Source of the DNA: Rhodovulum tesquicola | GTDB lineage: Bacteria > Pseudomonadota > Alphaproteobacteria > Rhodobacterales > Rhodobacteraceae | Length of the DNA: 64,000 nt | Reading direction: 5' to 3' | Assembly: GCF_024128855.1 (NCBI RefSeq) | Contig: NZ_JAMYDV010000004.1 | Span: forward strand, 62,001 to 126,000 | Shown here: positions 9,372-18,797 of the stretch, piece after piece | Position numbering within the stretch: the stretch's first letter is position 1 | Layout: every line of letters begins with the position of its first letter | Made by a program: the position numbers and the translations under genes | Notes under the pieces: generated by a model | The model's input: the letters and a program-made list of their open reading frames with translations, nothing else | Told to the model about the DNA's origin: nothing | The model's database searches: none

Positions 9372-9890
9372 ATGGCCAAGCCGGGCGACATTCACGGCCG
9401 CCGCAGGCGGGGGTTCGAGCCCGCCGCGACATTGCTGGCCCAGCGCATCCGCCGCGCGGGCGAAAAGCGCGGTTTCGCCGTGTCGCGCGTGCTGACCCAT
9501 TGGGCCGAGATCGTGGGCGAGGACACCGCCCGCATCGCCCGTCCGGTCGAGGTGAAATATGGCCGCGAAGGTTTCGGGGCGACGCTGACCATATTGACCA
9601 CCGGGGCCGTCGCGCCGCTGCTTGAGATGCAGAAGGACACGATCCGCGAGAAAGTGAACGCCTGCTACGGCTACAACGCCATCGCGCGGATCCGGCTGAC
9701 CCAGACCGCGCCCACGGGCTTTGCCGAAGGCCAGGCCCAGTTCGCGCCCGCCCCGAAGCCAGCCCCCGCCCGGCCCGATCCGGCCGTCGCGTCAGAAGCC
9801 GCCGCCCTGTCCGGCGACGTGCATGACGAGGGGTTGCGCGCAGCCCTTGCGGCACTTGGCCAAAACGTCCTATCCCGCCCGAAACGCTAG
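9372..9890 (+). CDS. DUF721/DciA-like protein
   Basis: The 172-residue protein has the N-terminal DUF721 domain (RRGFEPAATLLAQRIRRAGE, then VLTHWAEIVGEDTARIARPV, then LTILTTGAVAPLLEMQKDTI). This family includes DciA, which helps load the replicative helicase DnaB in bacteria that lack DnaC. A Pro/Ala-rich linker follows (about residues 118-145) and ends in a short helix. Its role as a helicase loader in this lineage is inferred from family membership. The ribosome site AAAGGACAGG precedes the ATG. The DsbA-like gene starts 13 bases after its stop, so they are probably co-transcribed. Confidence 0.8.
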   Translation: MAKPGDIHGRRRRGFEPAATLLAQRIRRAGEKRGFAVSRVLTHWAEIVGEDTARIARPVEVKYGREGFGATLTILTTGAVAPLLEMQKDTIREKVNACYGYNAIARIRLTQTAPTGFAEGQAQFAPAPKPAPARPDPAVASEAAALSGDVHDEGLRAALAALGQNVLSRPKR

Positions 9891-9903
9891 GGAGACCCGT
9901 TCC

Positions 9904-10566
9904 ATGATCCGCATCCTTTCGCTCTCGCTCGGCCTTGTGGCGCTGGCCGCCCTGGGCGGGCTGTGGCTGACCTCGACGCCAAGCCAGCCGCCCGGCCTGT
10001 CGCTGACGCCGATCCCGGCCGCCCATGCCGAGACGGCGCCGCAGGTCGAGTCCTTCACGCTGGGCGATCCCGATGCGCCGATCAAGCTCGAGGAATTCGC
10101 CTCGTTCACCTGCGGGCATTGCGGCACCTTCCATGACGAGGTGTTCAAGCAGCTCAAGGCGGATTACATCGACACCGGCAAGGTGCATTTCACCTATCGC
10201 GAGGTCTATTGGGACCCCTACGCGATCTGGGCCGGGCTTCTGGCGCGGTGCGGGGGCGAGATGCGGTTCTTCGGGATCGTGTCCACGATCTACCAGAAGC
10301 AAAGCGACTGGATCGACCCCAAGGATCCCTCGAAGACCGCCGAGAGCCTGCGCCAGATCGGACGGACCGCCGGGCTGGAGAATGACCAGATGGAGGCCTG
10401 CCTGAGCGATGCGGCACTGGCCGCCGCACTGCGCGACCACTCGGCCGAGATGACCGACAAGGCCGGGGTCAACGCGACGCCGTCGATCGTGATCGACGGG
10501 CAGCTCTACAAGAACATGCGCTATCGTGACCTGAAGAAGATCCTCGACGACAAGCTGGCCGGATAA
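9904..10566 (+). CDS. DsbA-family periplasmic thiol-disulfide oxidoreductase
   Basis: The 220-residue protein has an N-terminal signal or membrane anchor (MIRILSLSLGLVALAALGGLWL), so its domain faces the periplasm. The thioredoxin-fold active site is C70-G-H-C73 in FASFTCGHCGTFH. The helical insert and the cis-Pro loop (VNATPSIVIDGQ) are typical of the DsbA/BdbD type with 'GDPDAPIKLEEFASFTC'. It likely forms or exchanges disulfides in exported proteins. It follows the DciA-like gene and ends 3 bases before the CoA-transferase gene; the latter looks functionally unrelated. Confidence 0.88.
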   Translation: MIRILSLSLGLVALAALGGLWLTSTPSQPPGLSLTPIPAAHAETAPQVESFTLGDPDAPIKLEEFASFTCGHCGTFHDEVFKQLKADYIDTGKVHFTYREVYWDPYAIWAGLLARCGGEMRFFGIVSTIYQKQSDWIDPKDPSKTAESLRQIGRTAGLENDQMEACLSDAALAAALRDHSAEMTDKAGVNATPSIVIDGQLYKNMRYRDLKKILDDKLAG

Positions 10567-10569
10567 CCC

Positions 10570-11727
10570 ATGGCGGCGCCGCTTTCCGGTCTGCGGGTCA
10601 TCGAACTGGCCCGCATCCTGGCCGGTCCCTGGGCCGGTCAGATCCTGGCCGATCTGGGCGCCGAGGTCATCAAGGTGGAATCGCCCGAGGGCGACGATAC
10701 CCGCCGCTGGGGGCCGCCCTTCGTCGAACGCGAAGGCGACCGCTCGGCCGCCTATTTCCACGCCTGCAACCGGGGCAAGAGATCTGTCGCCTGCGATTTC
10801 CGCACGCCCGAGGGGCAGGCGCTGGTGCGCGATCTGGCCGCCGGGGCGGATGTGGTGATCGAGAATTTCAAGGTCGGCGGCCTTGCGAAATACGGGCTGG
10901 ATTACCAGTCCCTGTCGCGGCTCGATCCGCGTCTGATCTACTGCTCGATCACCGGTTTCGGGCAGGACGGGCCCTATGCCCACCGGCCGGGCTATGATGC
11001 GATCATTCAGGGCATGTCGGGGCTGATGTCGATCACCGGCACGCCCGATGGCCAGCCGCAGAAGGTGGGCGTGGCGGTGGCCGACATCTTCACCGGGGTC
11101 TATGCGGCAACCGCGATCCTGGCCGCGATCCACCAGCGGCAGGCGACGGGGCGCGGCCAGCAGATCGACATGGCGCTTTTCGACGTGGCCACGGCGATCA
11201 CCGCGAACCAGGCGATGAACTACCTGACCACCGGGCAGGCGCCGCAGCGGCTGGGCAATGCCCATCCCAACCTCGCACCCTACCAGGTCTTCGACTGCGC
11301 CGACGGGCATATCATCATCGCGGTCGGCAATGACGGGCAATTCGCGCGGCTATGCGCGCTGCTGGGTCTGCCCGGTCTGGCGACCGACCCGCGCTTTTCC
11401 AGCAATGCCGACCGCGTGACCAATCGCGAGGCGCTGGCCGCAGGACTGACCGCGGCGACCCGCGGCTTTGCCAGGGACGATCTTCTGGCCGCCTGCGAGG
11501 GCGAAGGCGTGCCCGCCGGGCCGATCAACGACATGGCCCAGGTTTTCGCCGATCCGCAGATCCTTCACCGCGGGCTGGTGGCCACTCGCGACAGGGTGCC
11601 CGGTCTGCGCACGCCCATCGTGTTTTCCGATGTGGAACTGGCGCTGGACCGCGCCGCGCCGAAACTGGACGCGGATGGCGCGGCGATCCGGCAGGAACTC
11701 AGCCGCCGCCAAGCCCCAGCCGATTGA
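10570..11727 (+). CDS. Class III CoA-transferase (CaiB/BaiF family)
   Basis: Family III CoA-transferases move CoA between acyl-CoA and a free acid through an aspartyl intermediate. The 385-residue protein carries the family landmarks [20 protein letters not shown] at the N-terminus, [31 protein letters not shown] (the Asp aligns with the catalytic position known from this family) and [13 protein letters not shown]. Neighbours give no substrate clue. Its last 29 bases overlap the convergently encoded end of lpxK, an unusually large overlap. A racemase of the same fold cannot be ruled out. Confidence 0.88.
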   Translation: MAAPLSGLRVIELARILAGPWAGQILADLGAEVIKVESPEGDDTRRWGPPFVEREGDRSAAYFHACNRGKRSVACDFRTPEGQALVRDLAAGADVVIENFKVGGLAKYGLDYQSLSRLDPRLIYCSITGFGQDGPYAHRPGYDAIIQGMSGLMSITGTPDGQPQKVGVAVADIFTGVYAATAILAAIHQRQATGRGQQIDMALFDVATAITANQAMNYLTTGQAPQRLGNAHPNLAPYQVFDCADGHIIIAVGNDGQFARLCALLGLPGLATDPRFSSNADRVTNREALAAGLTAATRGFARDDLLAACEGEGVPAGPINDMAQVFADPQILHRGLVATRDRVPGLRTPIVFSDVELALDRAAPKLDADGAAIRQELSRRQAPAD

Positions 11728-12700
11728 ACGCCGTCTCCATCCCGGCCCAATCCGCGATGTCCAGCCGCACCGGAACCGTCAGCACCTTTTGCCTAAAACC
11801 GGACGGCAGGCGCACCGCGTCCTTTTCGGTGGTCACCAGTTGCGCCCCGATCAGCCTTGCCTCGGTTTCCAGCCTTGTCATCAGGGCGGGCGTCAACGGC
11901 TGGTGATCCTCCAGCGCCTCGGCCCGCATCAGCCGCGCGCCCAGCGCCTCGACCGTGGCAAAGAACTTCTCGGGATGGCCGATCCCGGCAAAGGCCAGCA
12001 CGCGCAGCCCCGCCCAGTCCATGCCGGTTTCCAGCGGTCTCAGCGCGCCGGTCAGATGGGGCAGGGCCAACCGCTGGCCCCAGACGGATGCGAAATGGCG
12101 CTGGGCCGGGACCGGGCCGATCGACAGCACCAGATCGGCGCGCGCAAGACCCGCGGCCACCGGCTCGCGCAGCGGTCCCGCGGGGATCACCCGGCCGTTG
12201 CCGAACCCCTTGGCGGCATCGACCACGACGATCGACAGATCCTTGGCCAGCGCCGGGTTCTGGAACCCGTCATCCATCACGATCGCCTGCGCCCCGGCCG
12301 CCACCGCCGCGCGCGCGCCCGCAGCCCGGTCCCGCGCGACCCAGACCGGCGCAAAGGCCGCCAGCAAGAGCGGCTCGTCGCCGACCTCCGCGGCGCTGTG
12401 ACCGCGTTCCTCCACCCTGACCGGGCCTTCCAGCCGCCCGCCATGCCCGCGGCTGACCACATGCGCCGCCACCCCGCGCGCCGCCAGCCGCTGCACCAGC
12501 GCGATCACCGTGGGCGTCTTGCCGGTGCCGCCCGCATTGATGTTGCCCACGCAGATCACCGGCACGCCGACCCGTTCGGGCAACCCGCGCCGCAACCGCC
12601 GCGCCGTGCCCAGCGCGTAAAGCGCGCCCAGCGGCGCCAGCGCGCGGGCCGCGATACCCGGAGCGTCGGGCGGGTTGAACCAGAAACCCGGCGGCCGCAT
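11699..12700 (-). CDS. lpxK: Tetraacyldisaccharide 4'-kinase (lipid A)
   Basis: LpxK adds the 4'-phosphate to the lipid A disaccharide at the inner membrane. The 333-residue length is normal. A hydrophobic N-terminal segment ([17 protein letters not shown]) precedes the nucleotide-binding loop [12 protein letters not shown] at residues 52-63. The family blocks [36 protein letters not shown] and [11 protein letters not shown] are all present. Its ATG overlaps the stop of the KdtA-like gene by one base (TGATG), which implies translational coupling. The 3' end overlaps the convergent CoA-transferase gene. Confidence 0.95.
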   Translation of the reverse strand: MRPPGFWFNPPDAPGIAARALAPLGALYALGTARRLRRGLPERVGVPVICVGNINAGGTGKTPTVIALVQRLAARGVAAHVVSRGHGGRLEGPVRVEERGHSAAEVGDEPLLLAAFAPVWVARDRAAGARAAVAAGAQAIVMDDGFQNPALAKDLSIVVVDAAKGFGNGRVIPAGPLREPVAAGLARADLVLSIGPVPAQRHFASVWGQRLALPHLTGALRPLETGMDWAGLRVLAFAGIGHPEKFFATVEALGARLMRAEALEDHQPLTPALMTRLETEARLIGAQLVTTEKDAVRLPSGFRQKVLTVPVRLDIADWAGMETAFNRLGLGGG

Positions 12701-13872
12701 CAGCCTGCCTCCGCCAGGGCAAGCGCCTCGATCATCCGGCGCATCACGCGCTCGGTCGCCGCCGACCCCTCGGTCGAGACCTCCCAGGCGGCGCGGGCCA
12801 TCTCGGCGGCGCGGTCGGGCGACAGAAGGTCGGCCACCGCATCGGCGAGAGTCTGTTCGTCCCGCACCCGCCGCGCGGCCCTGGCCCCGGAAAGCCAGCG
12901 GTAATGCGTCGCGTGCGCGTCGGTGGTCGGGCCATGCACGATGGCCGAGCCCAGCGCCGCGGCATGGTAGGGATCGGGGCCGGGCGCGCCCGCCAGCGTG
13001 CCGCCGATGAAGGTCAGCGGCGCAAGCCGCAGCCAGAGCCCCAGCTCGCCCTCGGTATCGGCGACATAGATCTGCGTTTCGGTCTCGGGCTCCTCGTCCT
13101 CGGAGCGCAGCGATACCTCCCACCCCTCGCCCCGCAGCCGCCCGGCCAGCGACGGTCCCCTTGCGGGATCGTCCGGCACGAGCAGCAGCAACAGCCGGTG
13201 CGCCTGCCGGATCGCGCGGGAATGGGCCGCGACGACGACCGCCTCTTCCTCGGGCCGGATGCAGGCGGCCAGCCAGGCGGGGCGCGCGCCCATCATCCGG
13301 GCCAGAACCTCGCGTTCGGTCTCGCTGCAGCGCAGCACCGCACTGCCCTCGGACAGCGGACCGCAGGGGATCAGCTGGACCGACGACGCGCCCAGCGCGC
13401 GCAACTGCTCGGCACAGGCCCGGCTTTGTGCATAGATGCGATCGAAACGGCGCAGCATCCGCCGCGTCACCCCGCCGCCCAGCCGCCAGCGGCCGCGCCA
13501 GCTTTCGGGCAGGTCGCGTGCAATCAGGAACAGCGCAGCGCCGCGGGCATGGGCCTGGGCCAAGGCAGCCATCGGCAGGGTCTGGGGGTAGAAGACGGCG
13601 ATATCCGGCCGCCAGTCCGCCACGAACTCGGCCGCGGCGCGCTGGCTGTCGCGCGGAGCGGCGGCAAGATGCAGCGCGCCCGGGCGAAGCAGCCCGCCGG
13701 TCCAGTCGGGCAGGCCATCCTCGCCGGTCACCAGGACCGCAAGATCCGGACGTTCGGAGTTCAGCATGCGGATCAGTTCGGCGGCGGCAGGCCGTTCCGC
13801 AGGTGGCGGCGCATGCAGCCACACCACCGGGCCATCGGGCCGCGTGCCCGGATCCTGCCCCCCGCCCGCCAT
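12700..13872 (-). CDS. Divergent Kdo-transferase-like glycosyltransferase
   Basis: WaaA (KdtA) transfers Kdo to lipid A. This 390-residue protein has the overall fold pattern and sits directly before lpxK, but it is divergent. It lacks the N-terminal membrane anchor. The usual HAASVGE motif with the catalytic Glu reads [10 protein letters not shown]. The C-terminal 'NPLEPA' donor-site motif reads [11 protein letters not shown]. Still recognisable are [49 protein letters not shown] and [21 protein letters not shown]. It may still be a functional Kdo transferase of a Rhodobacterales subtype, or a related sugar transferase. The order DUF4170, KdtA-like, lpxK supports an envelope role. Confidence 0.75.
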   Translation of the reverse strand: MAGGGQDPGTRPDGPVVWLHAPPPAERPAAAELIRMLNSERPDLAVLVTGEDGLPDWTGGLLRPGALHLAAAPRDSQRAAAEFVADWRPDIAVFYPQTLPMAALAQAHARGAALFLIARDLPESWRGRWRLGGGVTRRMLRRFDRIYAQSRACAEQLRALGASSVQLIPCGPLSEGSAVLRCSETEREVLARMMGARPAWLAACIRPEEEAVVVAAHSRAIRQAHRLLLLLVPDDPARGPSLAGRLRGEGWEVSLRSEDEEPETETQIYVADTEGELGLWLRLAPLTFIGGTLAGAPGPDPYHAAALGSAIVHGPTTDAHATHYRWLSGARAARRVRDEQTLADAVADLLSPDRAAEMARAAWEVSTEGSAATERVMRRMIEALALAEAG

Positions 13873-13883
13873 CCGCGCCGCTT

Positions 13884-14129
13884 TCAGGTCCCGAGTTCCT
13901 CGGTCGGCCCGGCCTCGGCCTCTTCGTCGCGCAGGCGATGAATGTGGGCGATGAAGTAGCGCATATGGGCATTGTCCACGGTGCGCTGGGCCTCGGCCTT
14001 CCAGGCCGCATGCGCGCTGGCATAATCGGGGAACATGCCGACGATATGGATATCGTCGGTGTTGCGGAACACCGTCCGGCCGGGATCGACCAGTTCGCCG
14101 CCAAAGACCAGATGCAGGCGCTGGGTCAT
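13884..14129 (-). CDS. DUF4170 family small protein
   Basis: The 81-residue protein ([20 protein letters not shown], then [20 protein letters not shown]) matches the DUF4170 family of alphaproteobacteria, which has no known function. The ATG at 14129 was preferred over one six bases upstream, because AAGGGGG then sits at proper distance. It is soluble, with no signal peptide, and ends 11 bases before the KdtA-like gene. In related genomes this family often lies beside the same envelope genes, which hints at a link to lipopolysaccharide synthesis; that is inference. Confidence 0.8.
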   Translation of the reverse strand: MTQRLHLVFGGELVDPGRTVFRNTDDIHIVGMFPDYASAHAAWKAEAQRTVDNAHMRYFIAHIHRLRDEEAEAGPTEELGT

Positions 14130-14209
14130 CGTCATCCCCCTTGGGTTCTGCCTTGCCGTCAGCCGCACCCTAGACCAAGCAAGGGGACCGTGAAAGGGCG
14201 CATCGGGGC

Positions 14210-14983
14210 TCAGGCCATCCGCGCGATCACCTCGTCATGCAGCGGCGGCGGCGCGGCGATCACCCCGCGCGAGATCGGGATCTCGGTGTTGAAGGCCAGC
14301 GCGGTGCCCGCACGATCGGTCACCCGCGCGCCCGCCTCGGTGGCGATCAGGCTGCCCGCCGCGGTGTCCCAGTCCCAGCTGTCCCGCAGCGTCAGCATCG
14401 CGTCGAACCGCCCCTCGGCCACCAGGCACAGTCGATAGGCCAGCGAGGCGCGCAGCGACCGGCGCAACCGCGGTGGCGGCCCGGCCCAGTGACACGGGTC
14501 GAGCGCGGGCCGCGCGGTCAGCACCGCGGCGCCGTCCAGCCGCGCCCGCCCGCTGGCCCGGATCGCCGCGCCGTTCAGCGTGGCCCCGCCCCCGGCGGTT
14601 GCGGCGTAAAGCTTGTCCAGCATCGGCAGATAGACCGCGGCGGCCACCACCCGACCCGCCTCGGCCACGGCCAGCGCATGGGCAAAGGACTTGTCGCCCT
14701 CGATAAAGGCGCGGGTGCCGTCCAGCGGATCGACCACGAAAACGCGCTCGGCGCCCAGCCGCGCGGGGCCGTCCTCGGTTTCCTCGGACAGCCAGCCATA
14801 GCCCGGCCGCGCCGCCATCAGGCGCTCGCGCAGCATCGCGTCGATTTCCAGATCGGCCTCGGTCACGGGGCCCTGATGGCCGGGCTTGTCCCAGACGCGC
14901 AGCTTGCGTCTCCAGTGGCGCTCGGCGATCCGGCCGGCGGCCTCGGCTGCCTCGATCAACAGCGCAAGGTCAGTCGCCGGCAA
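14210..14983 (-). CDS. Inositol monophosphatase/CysQ family phosphatase
   Basis: The 257-residue protein belongs to the magnesium-dependent sugar/nucleotide phosphatases. Metal ligands are visible in GPVTEADLEID, LSEETED, VDPLDGTRAFI (the DxxDGT motif) and SWDWDTAAGSLIATEAGA. The spacing and the sequence DPLDGTRAFIEGDKSFAH fit 3'(2'),5'-bisphosphate nucleotidase (CysQ) better than plain inositol phosphatase. It starts at a TTG (14983) inside the end of pmbA, overlapping it by 14 bases; a second in-frame TTG eight codons later is an alternative. It is part of a run of minus-strand genes upstream of DUF4170. Confidence 0.85.
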   Translation of the reverse strand: MPATDLALLIEAAEAAGRIAERHWRRKLRVWDKPGHQGPVTEADLEIDAMLRERLMAARPGYGWLSEETEDGPARLGAERVFVVDPLDGTRAFIEGDKSFAHALAVAEAGRVVAAAVYLPMLDKLYAATAGGGATLNGAAIRASGRARLDGAAVLTARPALDPCHWAGPPPRLRRSLRASLAYRLCLVAEGRFDAMLTLRDSWDWDTAAGSLIATEAGARVTDRAGTALAFNTEIPISRGVIAAPPPLHDEVIARMA

Positions 14984-16316
14984 GCGTCAGCCCCTCGACC
15001 AGCAGGCTCGGCACCCGATGCGACTTGTGATCCCGGGCGTCATTCGCCGGAACGATCCGGCGCAGCATGTCGGGCAGGCTGCCGGCGATGGTGCATTCAT
15101 TGACCGGCCAGGCGATCTGCCCGTTCTCGACCCAGAAGCCCGCGGCACCCCTGGAATAGTCGCCCGTGGTCGGGTTGATCGTGCTGCCGATCATCGAGGT
15201 CACCAGAAGCCCGGTGCCCATCTCGGCGATCAGGTCGTCGCGTGAGCGCGTGCCCGGCGTCAGCGTGACATTGCCCGAGGACGGCGACGGCGGCGAGGAG
15301 ACGCCGCGCGCGGCATTCGCGGTGCTCTCCAGCCCCAGCTTGCGCGCCGTGCCCAGATCCAGCACCCACCCCGCCAGCACCCCGTCCGCGACCAGCGCAC
15401 GCCGCGCGGTCGCCAGCCCCTCGCCATCGAAGGGGCGCGAGCCTGCGATGCGCGGCCGGTGCGGTTCGGCGATCAGCGACAGCCCCGCGGGCAGCACCGC
15501 CTGCCCCATCAGATCGCGCGCCCAGGAGGCGCCGCGCACGATGGCGGTACCGTTGATCGCCGACAGCAGATGCCCGATCAGCGAGGATGCCACCCGCTCG
15601 TCGAACAGCACCGGATAGGCGCCGGTCTTCGGCCGGCGGGGCGCGGCGCGTTCGATGGTGCGTTCCCCGGCGATGCGGCCGATTTCCTCGGGGCCGGGCA
15701 GATCGGCCTGATAGACGCGCGCCTCGTGGCACCAGTCGCGTTCCATGCCCGTGCCCTCGCCGCAGATCGCGACGCAGGATGTCGAGCGGATGGTCCGCTC
15801 ATAGCCGCCCGCAAAGCCGTTCGTCGCGGCCAGGAACAGCCGCTGCCGGTCATAGCCCGCGCCCGCCGATTCGATCTGGGTGATGCCGGGAACGGCCCGC
15901 GCGGCCGCCTCGGCCCGGCGCGCATCCTCCTCCAGCATGGCGGGTTCGGGCTCGGGCGCGGGATCGGCCAGTTCCAGCGCGGCGATGTCGAGTTCGCGCG
16001 CGATCTGGCCGGGATCGGCCAGCCCCACGGTCGGATCCTCGGGCGCCTCGCGCGCCATGGCGACTGCGCGTTCGGCCATCTCGGCCAGCGTCGCGGGCCG
16101 CGTATCCGACGCGGAAACACATGCCTGCCGCCGCCCGATCAGCACGCGCAGCCCGATCTCGGTGCTTTCGGCGCGCTCGGCCTGTTCCAGCCGCCCGCCG
16201 CGCACGTCGATGGACAGCGAGGCCTCTGCAACCGCCAGCGCGTCCGCCGCGTCGGCACCGGCCTTGATCGCGGCATCCAGCAGCGCGGCGGTCAGCGTTT
16301 CGATTGTGTCGGGCAT
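14970..16316 (-). CDS. pmbA: TldD/PmbA family protein (PmbA/TldE type)
   Basis: PmbA (TldE) forms a complex with TldD that cleaves unfolded peptides in E. coli and matures microcins. The 448-residue protein has the family N-terminus (DVRGGRLEQAERAESTEIGLRV) and C-terminal landmarks GSRPFDGEGLATARRALVADGVL, LGLESTANAARGVSSPPSPS and MIGSTINPTTGDYSRGAAGFWVE (the last split here only for reading). It lacks the HExxH zinc motif that TldD carries, which identifies it as the PmbA partner. No tldD is in this window. It is followed by the CysQ-like gene, overlapping by 14 bases. Confidence 0.9.
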   Translation of the reverse strand: MPDTIETLTAALLDAAIKAGADAADALAVAEASLSIDVRGGRLEQAERAESTEIGLRVLIGRRQACVSASDTRPATLAEMAERAVAMAREAPEDPTVGLADPGQIARELDIAALELADPAPEPEPAMLEEDARRAEAAARAVPGITQIESAGAGYDRQRLFLAATNGFAGGYERTIRSTSCVAICGEGTGMERDWCHEARVYQADLPGPEEIGRIAGERTIERAAPRRPKTGAYPVLFDERVASSLIGHLLSAINGTAIVRGASWARDLMGQAVLPAGLSLIAEPHRPRIAGSRPFDGEGLATARRALVADGVLAGWVLDLGTARKLGLESTANAARGVSSPPSPSSGNVTLTPGTRSRDDLIAEMGTGLLVTSMIGSTINPTTGDYSRGAAGFWVENGQIAWPVNECTIAGSLPDMLRRIVPANDARDHKSHRVPSLLVEGLTLAGD

Positions 16317-16399
16317 CGGGCCTCCGGCGATGGAACTGGCGTTCAGGTAGGCCGCCCGCGCCCCCCGCGCAAGCCTGCGCGAGGGGTCGGCGGCCGCGC

Positions 16400-17902
16400 T
16401 CAGCGCAGCCGCTGCCCGTTCGCCACCACCTGGCCGTCCGGCGTGACCTCGATCTGCGAACTCAGCGTGTCGCCCTCGCCGGTGGGCCGGGCGAACATGC
16501 CCAGCATCATCCGCATGCCCATCGCCTGATCCGCCGGAACCAGCCCCATCGCCACCAGCCGGTCAAGCAGCGTGTTCCCCCCCGCAAGCCGCAGCGCGAT
16601 CCCGCCGGTGGGCCGGGGCATCCCGTCAAAGGTCACCTTGTCGGAATTGTCGAAGACGAAGGCCCCGCTGCCGGTCAGTTCGGCCCCGGCAAGGCTGAGC
16701 CTCAGGTCCTTGACGTTCAGCTCGTGCAGTTCGGCGGGCGCCTCGGACGACTGGGCGACCGCCGGATTGGTCAGGTCGGACAGCAGCCGCACCTTGCCCG
16801 ACAGGTCGATCACCAGCGTCGCCGGATCGCGCGGCAACTGGCCCGAGGGGTCGAACATGGCCCAGAGGCCGTCGCTGATCGTCAGCCCGGCAATCCGGGT
16901 GAGCAGCCCGAAATCGGAGGGCGCCGCGCTCCGGACCATCGGCATGCGGAAGCTGAACGCGCTGTCGTCAAAGGCAAGGTCGATCCGCGGCAGCGGCAGC
17001 GCCGAGCCGGAAATCCCGATCTGCCCCCTGGTCGAGCGCACGTCGTACAGCATGCCGCCATCGGCCAGCGCGAAATCCAGCGTCCCGGGCCCAAGGGTTG
17101 CCGCGACATTCGTGCTTTCGCCCGCCTGCGCCATGTCCATGGCATAGGCCATGCCGCCATGGGCGATCTTGCCGGTCGAGGCGAAGCCTGCGGCCAGCAT
17201 CGCGCCCAGATCCGTGGTCTGCATGCCCGCCGGAACCGTGCTGGACGAGGACACGACCATATCGGTCATCTCGCCGACCAGCTTGAAACGCGACCCGTCC
17301 TCGGGATTGGTCGCATTCATGTCCAGCCGCGCGGTGGTGGCGTTCAGGGTGCCGTCGATCCGCCCGGTTGCGCCCTCGGCCATCGTGTAGCCACCCGAAA
17401 TCCCCCGCGCCGACATCTCCATCGCCATGTCCATCGGCTGGCCATCGACCAGCATCTGGTCGAGGGCAAAGGACGCCTCGGGCGCGGCGAAATCATAGGC
17501 GATGGCACCGGCATTGCCGCGGGCGGTCATGCTCAGGTCGCGCTGGCGCAGCGTCATCTTCATCTCGACGCGCTCGCCCGCCTCGGAAGTCGTTGACACG
17601 ACCAGCGGGTATTCCGGCGCAAGGCGGATCGACACCGACCCGTCGCGGTTCTCGGTAAAGGCGATGTCGCCCATCGCACCCGAGGCCGAGCCGGTGGGGG
17701 TTTCCATCGCCATCGTCACGTCGCGGACGGTCAGGGTGTCGCCCGACTTCGTTTCGCTGCCGGAAATGGTCTGGCCCGACCGCTCGGCCAGCGCCTTCCA
17801 CGAGGCCCAGACCTCGGCGGCGGTCAGATCGGCCGATGCCGGCGCGGCGATGGCCAGCGCGGCGACGATGGCCCCGGCAGAGGCCGAGATGCGCAGCAGC
17901 AT
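16400..17902 (-). CDS. DUF2125 family exported protein
   Basis: The 500-residue protein has a signal peptide (MLLRISASAGAIVAALAIAAPASA) and a long beta-rich body with repeated strands such as LTVRDVTMAMETPTG, GRIDGTLNATTARLDMNAT and LPLPRIDLAFDDSAFSFRMP. This fits DUF2125, an uncharacterised periplasmic or outer-envelope family of alphaproteobacteria; the pattern of extended beta strands resembles lipid-binding AsmA-like proteins, but that is only an impression. The C-terminus is rich in methionine (MGMRMMLGMFARP). It lies 83 bases upstream of pmbA and is divergent from the SDR gene at 18042. Confidence 0.78.
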   Translation of the reverse strand: MLLRISASAGAIVAALAIAAPASADLTAAEVWASWKALAERSGQTISGSETKSGDTLTVRDVTMAMETPTGSASGAMGDIAFTENRDGSVSIRLAPEYPLVVSTTSEAGERVEMKMTLRQRDLSMTARGNAGAIAYDFAAPEASFALDQMLVDGQPMDMAMEMSARGISGGYTMAEGATGRIDGTLNATTARLDMNATNPEDGSRFKLVGEMTDMVVSSSSTVPAGMQTTDLGAMLAAGFASTGKIAHGGMAYAMDMAQAGESTNVAATLGPGTLDFALADGGMLYDVRSTRGQIGISGSALPLPRIDLAFDDSAFSFRMPMVRSAAPSDFGLLTRIAGLTISDGLWAMFDPSGQLPRDPATLVIDLSGKVRLLSDLTNPAVAQSSEAPAELHELNVKDLRLSLAGAELTGSGAFVFDNSDKVTFDGMPRPTGGIALRLAGGNTLLDRLVAMGLVPADQAMGMRMMLGMFARPTGEGDTLSSQIEVTPDGQVVANGQRLR

Positions 17903-18041
17903 GTGTTCCCTTTCATCGCAGGATGTCAGCCCTGAATGTCGGTGCTGGGCCGGGGGGAGTCAACGCCACGTTGCGCTGGCCTGCCGCGGGAGGCTGGGCT
18001 AGGACATGGCACACGGAATTGTGTCGGCGAGGAGGGGTGTC

Positions 18042-18797
18042 ATGGGTGAATTGTCGGGCAGAAGCGTCCTGATCACGGGAGCCAGCCGCGGCATCGGCGC
18101 AGCCGCCGCGCGCGCCTTTGCCGAAGCCGGGGCCAGGGTGGCGCTGGCCGCGCGCAGCGAACAGGCGATTGCCAGCATCGCGCGCGAGATCGGCGGCGGG
18201 GCGATCGCCCTGCCCTGCGACGTGGCCGATTTCGCGCAGGTCGCGGACGCGGTGCGCGCCACGGTCCGGGCCTTCGGGCAGATCGACATCCTGGTGAACA
18301 ACGCCGCCGTGATCGAGCCCATCGCGCGCTTGCAGGATGCCGATCCCAGCGAATGGGCGGCGGCGATCGACACCAACCTCAAGGGCGTCTTTCACGGCTT
18401 TCGCGCGGCCATGCCGGTGATGGCGGCGGCAGGCGGCGGCACGATCCTGACCATCGGCTCGGGTGCGGCCCATAACGCGATGGAGGGCTGGAGCGCCTAT
18501 TGCACCGCCAAGGCCGGGGCCGCGATGCTGACCCGCTGCGCCGATCTCGAAGGCCGCGCGCAGGGCATCCGGGCGATCAGCCTGTCGCCCGGCACCGTCG
18601 CGACCGACATGCAGAAGACGATCCGCGACAGCGGCGTGAACCCGGTCAGCCGTCTGGACTGGGCCGAGCATGTCCCCCCCGCATGGCCCGCCCGCGCGCT
18701 GGTCTGGATGTGCAGCGCGGATGCCGACGAGTTCCTGGGCCAGGAGGTGTCGCTGCGCGAACGCGCCATCCGCCGCCGCGCGGGGCTGCCCTCGTGA
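18042..18797 (+). CDS. Short-chain dehydrogenase/reductase
   Basis: This is a classical SDR of 251 residues. It has the cofactor motif TGASRGIG (near residues 12-19), DVADF, NNAAVIEP, and the active-site Ser with Y-C-T-A-K in IGSGAAHNAMEGWSAYCTAK. The absence of a basic residue directly after the glycine motif does not allow a firm choice between NAD and NADP. The ATG at 18042 was chosen over one at 18006 because of the strong ribosome site GAGGAGGGG. The stop overlaps the GTG of the crotonase-fold gene (GTGA), so the two are coupled and may act on the same acyl substrate. Confidence 0.88.
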   Translation: MGELSGRSVLITGASRGIGAAAARAFAEAGARVALAARSEQAIASIAREIGGGAIALPCDVADFAQVADAVRATVRAFGQIDILVNNAAVIEPIARLQDADPSEWAAAIDTNLKGVFHGFRAAMPVMAAAGGGTILTIGSGAAHNAMEGWSAYCTAKAGAAMLTRCADLEGRAQGIRAISLSPGTVATDMQKTIRDSGVNPVSRLDWAEHVPPAWPARALVWMCSADADEFLGQEVSLRERAIRRRAGLPS

